30,234 bases of DNA, taken from IMG/VR virus record IMGVR_UViG_3300031975_001134, positions 1 through 30,234 of that record, one strand, 5' to 3'. The notes beneath the pieces were generated by a model. That model ran no database searches, was not told the origin of the DNA, and was given only the letters and a program-made list of their open reading frames with translations. A program made the position numbers and the translations under genes. Origin of the DNA: a virus. Shown in pieces: positions 1 through 8,300 of this stretch (position 1 is its first letter; each line of letters begins with the position of its first letter).

Positions 1-1
1 A

Positions 2-2062
2 TACAATATGCGTGGCACCATGTTTCGATGTGTAGATACCAATTCTCCTTTGTATGGTCGTAAGTGTATTATTACGCACGATCCATATATACTGACAGGT
101 CAATACAAGCTAGTTCCTTTAGTTGCTTTTGATCTAAAACGTGCAGCGGAAGAAGCGTTAGACAAAGATCTTGAGCTGCCGCAACGCACCTTTGACCTTC
201 ATCTAACTCCTCCAGAAATAATAGATAAACTAGACTCTTGGCCGACAGGCCACGTCGCATCTATTGACATTGAAGGTGGAGTAGACCCTGAGAAGTATGG
301 CGGTATTACCTGCCTTTCTATTGCATCTTCGCCGCAGTATGCTTTTATCATTGACTTCAAAAATATGTCTCCTCCTGTGATGCTTGACGTTTACAAGTCT
401 CTAAAGCGTTGGATGGAGAATCCTGAGATTCCAAAGATTGCGCAGAACTTTATGTATGAAAACTTCTGTATTCCTTGGAGACACAAAATGTATGTCGCAG
501 GTATGCATTGGGATACCATGCTATCTGGCTGGGAGATATTTCCAGAGCTGCCTAAAAGTCTAGCTACGCAGACATCAATCTGGACACGTGAACCTTACTA
601 CAAGTTCGAGAGAAAGATACACGATGACGAAACTCACAACGCTTACTGCTGCAAAGATACAACTGTAACATACGAGATTTATGAGCGGCAAAAAGAGTAT
701 CTTGACCAAGAAGAATTTGCACAAGCTAAAGCACACCTAGACTTCAATCACAGCTTACTTAGACCATTTGCATACATGCAGCTGAGAGGTATAAAGTATG
801 AAAGTGAGCTTGCACAAAACGAGGCTTCCGCGCTTTGGGCTGAGATGATGGAGCTTCAAACCTGGATTGATTTAGTAAATGGAGAACCACTTAATATAAA
901 CTCTCATGTTCAGCTTAAAAAGTTCCTATACAACAAACTTCAACTAACTAAGCAGTATGTTATAGAGAAAGGAAGAAAGACCAACAAGCTTGCTTCCGAC
1001 GTAGTCGCTCTGCTAAAGCTCCTTAAATTGCATGACTCAGACGTAGTATATCACATCCTTAGATGGCGACACTTAGAAGGTATTCGTCGTCAAGTGGATT
1101 TCAAGTTAGATGATGACGGTCGTGTCCGGTCTGGTTACAATGTTGTTGGCACAGAAACAGGTCGTTTATCTTGTAAGACCTCTGACTCAGGCGGAGGTTA
1201 CAATTTGCAGACTACAACTAAACGACTGCGCAAATGTTTCGTTCCAGACGAAGGCAACTACATGTTTCAAGTTGACCTTTCTGGAGCAGACGGTTGGACT
1301 GTTGCAGCTCATTGTGCAAGGTTCGATGACTTCGCTATGTTAGAAGATTATCGCTCCGGAGTCAAACCTGCTAAAGTCATCTGTGCTTTGTCTATTCTTA
1401 AAGACAACTCTATTGCAACACTTCCATCACACGACCTTAAAGAAATTATCGACGGTTTAGACATTCCGCCTTGGCTGTATGCTGCTGCTAAAGCAGTTCA
1501 ACACGGCTCCAACTATGGTATGGGTGGACCGACTATGTCTAACAACATCCTTAAACGATCTTGGAAAGACGATGGCAACCCTGTTCACGTTGCACCTAAA
1601 GATTGTCTTGCATTACAAACACTATACTTTTTACGCTATCGTGGTGTCAAAGCATGGCAAGCTTGGTGCAAACAACAACTAGAACAATTCGGCTGGATGG
1701 ATTCTGCATCAGGTCATCGAAGGCACTTCTTTGGTCGTCGACGTGACAACGCTACACTTCAAGCTGCATATTCGCAAGAGCCGCAGGCTAATACCACTTA
1801 TGCCACTAATTTAGCTCTAACAAACCTTTGGCAGGATCCAGAAAACCGCGACAAAAATAAACTCATCATTGAACCACTGCACCAAGTTCACGATGCACTC
1901 ATTGGTCAATTTCCAAAAGACAAAGAGGACTGGTCTGTTAAAAAACTTATAGACTATTTTTCTAACACATTAACAATAGCTGGCACCGAAATGATTATTC
2001 CTTTTGAGGGCGAGTATGGCCTTTTCTGGGGTGATGATTCAGCTGGCACTATATCCCTATGA
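2..2062 (+). CDS. Family A DNA polymerase with 3'-5' exonuclease; N-terminus looks like the end of a UDG-like domain (5' partial)
   Basis: Replicative DNA polymerase of the phage. The frame is open to the left edge; the first ATG is at 8, but the first ~45 residues (RG, an ITHDPYIL stretch, then FDLKRAAEEA) resemble the C-terminal end of a uracil-DNA-glycosylase superfamily domain (HP loop plus final DL..A helix), so the true start probably lies upstream. Numbering from the ATG at 8: exonuclease motif I is D87-I-E89, with an N..YE motif II near 147-152 and a YCCKD motif III near 215. Polymerase motif A is VDLSGADG (D423). Motif B is K495AVQHGSNYG. Motif C is VHDA (D629). Compared with E. coli Pol I, Arg754 is replaced by Tyr491 and Phe762 by His499, and Glu883 of motif C is Ala. 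The stop overlaps the next ATG (ATGA). Family assignment is firm; the glycosylase-like part is inference. Confidence 0.93.
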   Translation, partial: YNMRGTMFRCVDTNSPLYGRKCIITHDPYILTGQYKLVPLVAFDLKRAAEEALDKDLELPQRTFDLHLTPPEIIDKLDSWPTGHVASIDIEGGVDPEKYGGITCLSIASSPQYAFIIDFKNMSPPVMLDVYKSLKRWMENPEIPKIAQNFMYENFCIPWRHKMYVAGMHWDTMLSGWEIFPELPKSLATQTSIWTREPYYKFERKIHDDETHNAYCCKDTTVTYEIYERQKEYLDQEEFAQAKAHLDFNHSLLRPFAYMQLRGIKYESELAQNEASALWAEMMELQTWIDLVNGEPLNINSHVQLKKFLYNKLQLTKQYVIEKGRKTNKLASDVVALLKLLKLHDSDVVYHILRWRHLEGIRRQVDFKLDDDGRVRSGYNVVGTETGRLSCKTSDSGGGYNLQTTTKRLRKCFVPDEGNYMFQVDLSGADGWTVAAHCARFDDFAMLEDYRSGVKPAKVICALSILKDNSIATLPSHDLKEIIDGLDIPPWLYAAAKAVQHGSNYGMGGPTMSNNILKRSWKDDGNPVHVAPKDCLALQTLYFLRYRGVKAWQAWCKQQLEQFGWMDSASGHRRHFFGRRRDNATLQAAYSQEPQANTTYATNLALTNLWQDPENRDKNKLIIEPLHQVHDALIGQFPKDKEDWSVKKLIDYFSNTLTIAGTEMIIPFEGEYGLFWGDDSAGTISL

Positions 2063-2289
2063 AAACCGTAGAAGCCCGTCGTAACCTTCTAAACGATATT
2101 CAAAACTTTCATTCAGTCGAGGTAAATTCTGACTATTTATTGTCTGAAGTATTTAATGATGTGTTAATCACCGAGTGGTGTCACGCGGTTGGTGTAACAT
2201 ACTTAGTTAATTTAAAACCTGACCCTTCCTTCAAATCAAAAAGCACAATTATATTCCAAGACATTCTTTGTAAAGACGAATCACTATGA
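2059..2289 (+). CDS. Small hypothetical protein (76 aa)
   Basis: I do not recognise a family. It is kept as a gene because its ATG overlaps the polymerase stop (ATGA) and its own stop overlaps the start of the following methyltransferase in the same way, the packing typical of a phage operon. The product is mixed alpha/beta in character, slightly acidic, with no membrane segment or obvious motif. Its place between polymerase and methyltransferase suggests co-expression with replication genes, not a specific role. Confidence 0.6.
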   Translation: MKTVEARRNLLNDIQNFHSVEVNSDYLLSEVFNDVLITEWCHAVGVTYLVNLKPDPSFKSKSTIIFQDILCKDESL

Positions 2290-2876
2290 AACCTAATGTT
2301 CACCTAGAAACCGAAGCGTTTAAAGCACAAGTAAAAAATCTACGATCAGAATTTGATACTGTCGTAGAGACTGGCACAAACACAGGAACCGGCACAACTA
2401 AGATCTTTGCCGATAATGGGTTTGAAGTTTACTCTTGTGAGATGAACGTATCAAATTACGACAAAGCAAAAGAGTTGCATGGCAACAATAAAAAAGTGCA
2501 TCTGCATTACGCTTTCTCTTGCGACCTTAAAACACTTGATCCAGTCAGTCAACAGAAATACAAAGATCACCAAGACATAGAGCAAGACTTTCTTGCCAAG
2601 CAAATTAAAAAGCACGGATCAAGCGTTTTGTATTGCCTTGATTCTCATTGGACTATGGGCTTCCGTGAGTTTAGTCAACTGCTTCAACACCATATGAAGT
2701 TCGGTCAACGTCTAGTAATTCTTTTAGACGACGTAACAAATCTAAAGCACCGCCCATCTATTAGATTCTTAGACACAATGTATCCTTACCCTCATACAGT
2801 AGAACATAAATCAGGAGAACGTTGGGCAACCATTACCTTGCACGCATATGATACCAATGTTAGCACATCACTATAA
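2286..2876 (+). CDS. Class I SAM-dependent methyltransferase-like protein (TylF/FkbM-like fold)
   Basis: The 196-residue protein carries the marks of a small-molecule-type class I methyltransferase. A glycine-rich SAM loop VETGTNTGTGTTK (residues ~27-39) follows a beta strand, an acidic end of strand 2 sits at YSCEMN, and the later strands read CLDSHW and ILLDDV. The latter two match the LDAHW...IDDV pattern of macrocin O-methyltransferase (TylF)-like enzymes. No DNA-methylase DPPY or PCQ motif is present, so base modification is not indicated; the substrate may be a sugar or other metabolite. The start overlaps the previous stop, and the end overlaps the ligase gene by 29 bp. Fold fairly sure, substrate unknown. 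Confidence 0.7.
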   Translation: MKPNVHLETEAFKAQVKNLRSEFDTVVETGTNTGTGTTKIFADNGFEVYSCEMNVSNYDKAKELHGNNKKVHLHYAFSCDLKTLDPVSQQKYKDHQDIEQDFLAKQIKKHGSSVLYCLDSHWTMGFREFSQLLQHHMKFGQRLVILLDDVTNLKHRPSIRFLDTMYPYPHTVEHKSGERWATITLHAYDTNVSTSL

Positions 2877-3678
2877 GGACAAGAAAAAGCATGTAACTTA
2901 TCCCTGCTTTATTCAGCCTAAGATTGATGGAGTCCGAGGCATTTACAACAGTGAAATACTTCAAACACGTGACGAAAAGATCTGGAATAACTCAGTAGTA
3001 GAACATATCACTTCCGAGTTAACTAACCTGCCTAAACACATTCTACTCGATGGTGAGCTTTATGTCCACGGCTGGCCATTGCAGAAAATTAACGCTGCAA
3101 TTTCTGTGAATCGTTTGCACCCAACTAAAAATACTCCGCATGTGCAGTTTCATGTATTCGACTGTATAGATGCTAGTAACTTAACTATGCCTTTTTCTGA
3201 GCGATTCAACTTGCTCCAAGAAATATTACCAGCAAACTCCTTAAACATCTTTTCTGTTCCAACTTACAAAGTTCACACAGAAATAGAAGCCGACCAATAT
3301 TACTCACATTTCCTTGGACTAAACTACGAAGGTATGATGTATCGTCTTAATCGTCCATACGGCTTGCTAGACGACTGCGGTAACAAAGAAAACCGTTGGC
3401 CGTATCTACTCAAGCGCAAAGACTGGTTAGACGAAAACTGTGAATGCGTTGACGTAATACTAGGAGAAGAAGGTTCTAAATACGAGAACGTTGTAGGTTC
3501 ATTAAAACTACGTTTTCCTAATGGTATAATCTTCTCAGCTGGTTCTGGCCTTTCTGACATTCAACGACACCAATACATGGACGCTCCTCCTATTGGCACT
3601 ATGGTCAGAATAAAATACAAATGCCTTACAGAAGGAGGCAGACCACGTGAACCTATTATCGCCGCTGTGCTAGACTAA
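2848..3678 (+). CDS. ATP-dependent DNA ligase
   Basis: Seals nicks during replication by transfer of AMP from ATP via a covalent lysyl-AMP. The catalytic lysine is in motif I, QPKIDGVRG (about residues 23-31). Motif III is LLDGELYVHG, motif IV is YEGMMYRL, and motif V is YLLKRKDWLD. A C-terminal OB-fold half follows and ends with a conserved-looking VRIKYKCLTEGGRPREP stretch, the region of motif VI in T7-type ligases. At 276 aa it is the short, two-domain viral form. Start at 2848 or 2857 (both ATG, same frame); both overlap the upstream methyltransferase, so translation is probably coupled. Last gene before an intergenic gap. Confidence 0.92.
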   Translation: MIPMLAHHYKDKKKHVTYPCFIQPKIDGVRGIYNSEILQTRDEKIWNNSVVEHITSELTNLPKHILLDGELYVHGWPLQKINAAISVNRLHPTKNTPHVQFHVFDCIDASNLTMPFSERFNLLQEILPANSLNIFSVPTYKVHTEIEADQYYSHFLGLNYEGMMYRLNRPYGLLDDCGNKENRWPYLLKRKDWLDENCECVDVILGEEGSKYENVVGSLKLRFPNGIIFSAGSGLSDIQRHQYMDAPPIGTMVRIKYKCLTEGGRPREPIIAAVLD

Positions 3679-3689
3679 GCTCTAACGCA

Positions 3690-3702
3690 TTCAACTATTG
3701 AA
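3690..3702 (+). repeat. Dispersed 13-bp near-palindrome, copy A (TTCAACTATTGAA)
   Basis: Inverted repeat TTCAA-N3-TTGAA placed 12 bp after the ligase stop. It fits TTCAACNATTGAA, a 13-mer found at 3690, 5998, 19354 (minus) and 24293, differing only at the central base. Too small a loop for a useful RNA hairpin, so a protein-binding DNA site is more likely than a terminator. Confidence 0.55.
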
Positions 3703-3730
3703 TCAAACGTAATTTTAGGGCTTTTATATA

Positions 3731-3800
3731 TCGCCCGCGCTATCCATCCGATCCGCCCGATGCGATGGCCTACGGGCAAGCGTGATGCAAAAGCGGGGCA
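3731..3800. other. GC-rich structured intergenic segment with competing hairpins
   Basis: The gap 3679-3846 holds no gene. Its middle is visibly richer in G+C than the surroundings. Two overlapping, mutually exclusive stem-loops can be drawn: CCATC (3744-3748) with GATGG (3764-3768), and GCCCG (3755-3759) with CGGGC (3773-3777). No T-run follows, so it is not a classical intrinsic terminator. It could be a weak attenuator, an origin-associated element or a processing site upstream of the promoter at 3810. Confidence 0.35.
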
Positions 3801-3809
3801 TTTACGAGA

Positions 3810-3838
3810 TTGACAAATCCCCCATTGCATGATATATT
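3810..3838 (+). promoter_or_regulatory. Sigma70-type promoter, TTGACA-N17-TATATT
   Basis: Perfect -35 box TTGACA at 3810-3815, 17-bp spacer and a -10 box TATATT at 3833-3838. The predicted transcript would begin about 3845, within a couple of bases of the ATG at 3847. A second -10-like TATAAT overlaps that ATG (3843-3848) but is badly spaced from the -35. Use of this promoter implies host RNA polymerase. Confidence 0.7.
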
Positions 3839-3846
3839 TATATATA

Positions 3847-4077
3847 ATGAAATCATATCCGTTAAACCTATCCGAGAATGCTTGGCTTGATTACATCAAA
3901 CGCAAGCGAACTATACACGACCTAAGAGCTAAAGAATCTCCTCAGTCTCCTAAGGTGACTATGGCATTACTCTTTCGTCTTGCCATTGCCGAGTTCTTCA
4001 AAATGTCTGACAAAGACATAATAAATCTAATTCGCAAAGAGCAACTATCTGAGACTGAACAAGACCTCTTTTCCTAA
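3847..4077 (+). CDS. Small protein, possible ribbon-helix-helix-type regulator (76 aa)
   Basis: The frame can be opened at 3829, but that ATG lies upstream of the -10 box at 3833, so the ATG at 3847 is chosen. A short N-terminal strand (SYPLNLSE) followed by a helix (NAWLDYIKRKR) and a second helical region (VTMALLFRLAIAEFFKM) is compatible with a ribbon-helix-helix DNA-binding fold, but I cannot confirm it. There is no Shine-Dalgarno and almost no leader, so the mRNA may be leaderless. Its stop overlaps the ATPase start (TAATG), indicating coupling. Alternative: a small replication accessory protein. Confidence 0.6.
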   Translation: MKSYPLNLSENAWLDYIKRKRTIHDLRAKESPQSPKVTMALLFRLAIAEFFKMSDKDIINLIRKEQLSETEQDLFS

Positions 4078-5384
4078 TGTCATTCCTGCGCAACTATTCA
4101 ATCATGACCTCAGGCAATGAGTCACCTGTTGTCTATCATAACTGGGCTGCACTGTCTACCTTATCGTCACTCATATCAAGACGCGTATGGGTTGACATGG
4201 GTATCTTTACAGTTTACCCTAATATGTATGTTCTATTCGTAGGTATGCCAGGCATCAAGAAGTCTACAGCAATGGACATATCTTTACGTATGCTGCAGTC
4301 ACTTCATGACATTCCTATCTCTCCTCCATCTGTGACAAAAGAAGCACTAACTCAAATGATGGCAGAAGAAGATTCACCATGCCAAAAAGCTTTCAAAGTC
4401 GGCGAGGACTTGCATCACTACACTCACCTGTCACTATACTGTAACGAGTTTGCAACTTTACTAGATGCAGGTGGTAATGCTCCAGGTATGATTGGCTTTC
4501 TCACAGACGTTTGGGATCGTGATGAGTTTGAAGTTCGCACCAAGAACAAAGGTATCGACACTATCAAAGGTCCATACATCACTATGCTTGGTTGCCTTAC
4601 TACAGAGACCATGAACAACTTAGCGTCAACACGCATTATTTCTTCTGGTTTTTCTCGCCGCTGCATCTTTGTTTATTCAGACGACTTCGGAACACCAGTG
4701 CCTATTCCTCGCATCACAGAAGAACAAAAGCTTGCTCGTGACGCTTGCATCAAACGAGCAAAAGAAATACTAGAACTTAAAGGTGAGTTCAAGCTAGCTA
4801 CGACTGCACTGGTCTGGTGGGACAGATGGTATAAAGAGAACTTCAAAGCACGAGCAGAAGAAAAGAACGCAATCTTTCAAGGTTACTTACAATCAAAAGC
4901 AGGATACGTTTTGAAGGTTGCAATGTTAATATCTCTGTCCGAAAGTAATGACTTGAACTTAGAGCCAGAACATCTTTCCGCTGCACTACAATTCCTAGAG
5001 GACATTGAGCCTGACATGATGAGAGTGTTTGAAGGTGCTGGTCGCAATGAGCTTGCGCCTATCGCAGCATCAATCAAGACAATGATCCTCGCTTCCAAGA
5101 AGCCCGTCACTCGTAAGTTAATTCACAAGACTTTCCACAAAGATGCCGATCCAAAGGAAATGGACAACGTGCTGGATCACTTGGTTAATACCGAGGACGA
5201 GATTCTATGCAAGGCTTTAACAATAGATGAGACGCACACCGTAAAGCTCTACGGGACTGAAGCAGCGTTTACAGAGTTGCTAACAACTGATCCGCGATTT
5301 GCGCCGCAACAACACGAGAAAGATAAGGTCGATCTTCCATCAGTCGATCTATCAAAGACGCCCTCATCACAGAACGTTGATTAA
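4077..5384 (+). CDS. DUF3987-like P-loop ATPase, putative replicative helicase or helicase-like protein
   Basis: A 435-residue ATPase with a P-loop at residues 56-64, GMPGIKKST. It aligns with GPPGTGKST, but the usual glycine before the lysine is itself lysine. A Walker-B-like LYCNEFATLL has Asn in place of the first acidic residue, TMLGCLTTETM occupies the sensor position, and GFSRRCIFVY offers arginines typical of DUF3987 proteins. In phages this family sits with polymerase and primase genes and is thought to act as a replication ATPase; here it follows polymerase and ligase in the same direction. No separate primase is seen. The last ~115 bp are also the 3' end of the giant gene on the opposite strand, and the C-terminal tail is charged and looks poorly constrained. 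Confidence 0.7.
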   Translation: MSFLRNYSIMTSGNESPVVYHNWAALSTLSSLISRRVWVDMGIFTVYPNMYVLFVGMPGIKKSTAMDISLRMLQSLHDIPISPPSVTKEALTQMMAEEDSPCQKAFKVGEDLHHYTHLSLYCNEFATLLDAGGNAPGMIGFLTDVWDRDEFEVRTKNKGIDTIKGPYITMLGCLTTETMNNLASTRIISSGFSRRCIFVYSDDFGTPVPIPRITEEQKLARDACIKRAKEILELKGEFKLATTALVWWDRWYKENFKARAEEKNAIFQGYLQSKAGYVLKVAMLISLSESNDLNLEPEHLSAALQFLEDIEPDMMRVFEGAGRNELAPIAASIKTMILASKKPVTRKLIHKTFHKDADPKEMDNVLDHLVNTEDEILCKALTIDETHTVKLYGTEAAFTELLTTDPRFAPQQHEKDKVDLPSVDLSKTPSSQNVD

Positions 5385-8300
5385 GGTTAGGTTTAGATCC
5401 TAGCTGTGATTGAACTTCTGCCCTTTTAAGCAGCCTAGCAACCTCGCTAGGTTCATTGCTATAACCCATAGATCGAAGCAAAGCCTCTTGACCAGCCGAA
5501 CCTTTAAAAGTAGCTTCCCTTCTAGCATCTCTAGGAAACGCTTCTTTCTCTGCTCGGTCTGCAACAAGGCCAGACAAACGCTGCTTTTCGCTTTCAAACT
5601 CACTAAAAGCTTTTTCAGTCGCACCCATATCTAGTGCCATCTGAACTTTTTCTGAACTCCAAGCTAGCCGCTCAATCTCTTTTCTTGCTTCACTTGCTGG
5701 CATCTCTGACAGCGAATCAGCCACTTTAATACCTTTTCTTCTTATAACGTCTTCATGCTTACGTTGCAGACGATTAATAGTTCTTTCTCTGTCTATTCGT
5801 TGTGGTGTAAATCCAATAGCATAAGCTACCTTTTCTCCAAAGTTAGCATCAATCAATTTGCCACCTCCCGAGTCTCTCAGCTCTCCACCGTGCCTTAGCA
5901 GGTGAATAGGCTTCTTCCAAGCAATAGGAACAACATCCTCTAATGCTTGCCCAGGGTTGCCTTCTCTAATCAAGTTAATAGCACCCTTAGAGACATTTTC
6001 AACGATTGAACCCGTCGGTCCCATTAGTTGCCCCAGAGACCAACCATCATAAGGGTTAAGTCCCATCACACCGCCGACAGCTAAACGACTTGCAAAGTCA
6101 GGTGCGCCTGGTAATACTTCTTTAGAAAAGGTATTTGCTGCTCCATTAAGTATCAAGTCAGCCAAGATGCCACCGTCTTCTCGTTCATCATCTTCTAATA
6201 GACCTGCAAGACCTTCTCGAGCTTCTTTCTCAATTTCAAGTCCAGTATATTTTTCTAGCAGTGCCATAGCTGATCCTACAAAAGGAAGTCCTACTAAACC
6301 TGCAGAAGCAAACTGTGCAATAACCATTGCTGTTAAAGCTTTGCGTGCATTTTTCCTGTCAGTTGGTGTCATGTCAGGATACTGCGTCTTATTAAAAGCC
6401 GTTTCACCGTAACGTCGCATCATTGACAACACACCAAAGTTATATCCTTGCAACGAATACATAGCTTGACCAAGTCCTCTAAATGCGCCTGTTCCTTCAA
6501 ACATTGCAACAGGCCTATTAGCTTTGCCGCCTGAATAAGTAACTACACGAGCAAATTCAAGTGCTGACTCCATTGCGGCTTTATGGTCTAATCCGTCAGC
6601 TTTTGCTTTGTTGTATCCAGCAATGAGGGCGACGCGAGCATTGTATTGTGTAAACTGCTGATAGAGTTTCAGCGAGTTTCTTGCTAGGTTCATTGCAGGA
6701 GTTATTCCCCACCTTGCAAGTGGATTTTTGGATTTCTCACCGCCCCTCATTGCCAGACCTGAAAGATCTGAGTTTGCTGCAGGATCAGGCTCAATAACTT
6801 CACTAGCCCATGACATAGAAATTTCGCCCCTTTCAGCAGCGTATTCCATCAGTTCGCCATAGTCTTTGTTGTCCCAAAACCTGTGGTTGTCAATACCCTT
6901 ATAAGCCTTTTGTTTGTCGCTTTCAGTAAGTCTACCAACAAATGGTAGTTTAACTTTAGCCAGACGTTTTAGATTAGAAGGTATCTGTAGTGCAGAAAAC
7001 TTACCAACTTCTTTTTCAGCCTGAATAATATACTTCATTGCACCCAGAAAACTTTCACCTCGTGCTATTAACTCAGGCACATAAGTGTTAACTGGCTGTG
7101 TAAGTTCAATAGCATGAGAGCTAAAGTTCAAGCCAAGAAAGTATGCAGCATTTGCTTGCACAATATCTTTACCAATCTTCGTATCTGGTTCGAAGAAGTT
7201 TTTAATGTGTTGGTCCAAGTCACCTAAATGTGCAGCAACCTTTTCATCGTTACGCCATGCCGGATCGGACTGACGATAGTTGTATCTGTGATAGAATAAT
7301 TTTTTGTTTAGCTTTCGTGTAGCAGAGTTCCAGTAAGCCATTTGCGTCGAAAACATATCAAGATACTGACGACCATCAGAAAGCTTTCTGCGCGATCCAT
7401 TCTTAATAATGTCGCTTGCCATCAGGTCTTTCTCAAATTCTGAAGCATAATTAAACTCAGCTTTGAGACGCTGCTTCTGCTCATCAGACAATGTAGTCAT
7501 AGAGTCTACAAGCGACTTGTTCAATGCATCCATGCGTGCAAGTTCAGAAACAACACGATCTTCACCTACAAAGTGTGGTTGTCCTCTGCGAACACCTTCC
7601 ACCATTATGACCTCTTTTCCTCTGGCTTTAAGCTCCTTAGCTTCAAAGGCTTTAGCTTCTTTAGCTGAATCAAACGCAGCACCACCAGTCTTGCCATCTT
7701 TGTCTTTCCAGCGAACAAAGAACTTACCTGTTCTAATTTCAGAGAAGAAATAAGGCTTCTTCTTGAATTGTGCTTTAAGCGTCTCTAAACCATTAAAACC
7801 CTTTTCAGCAAGTTCATACGCCTTGGCAAATCCGTCACTATCAGGAAACTCACTTGCTACTTTTTGTAGCATAGTTCTACCAGCTTCTACACTAGCAGGA
7901 TCACCTGACTTCATTAAAGTTAAAGCTTCATACATGACATTAGACAAGCCCATTGCGTTTTCACGTAAGCTGTCAGGATAGCGGCTTGCAATATAGTTAG
8001 TTACAAGTGCTTCGTTAGAGGCTCTAACAATACGAGGAATTTCTACGTCAGTAAACTCTTTCATTGCCGCAGACATTCTAGATTTAATGTGAATAACTGC
8101 TTCTCTCTCTGAAGGCTTAAGGTCTTTCAGTTTCTTGTGTAGCTCAGGTTCTACTTCAGCTAAGTCACCAAATGACAACTCCTTAGCGTGAGTGTTTTGT
8201 GCACGCATCCAGTCATCTCGCAGCGACTGTAGCTTAGGACTCTTTTTAACGCGCTCAAACTTTAAGCTGTCATCGCGTGATGAAAACTGTGCGTTACCTG

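Noticed and set aside
3829-3846. Upstream ATG for the 76-aa gene
   Set aside because: It lies upstream of the -10 box, so it would not be in the transcript from that promoter; the ATG at 3847 is used instead.
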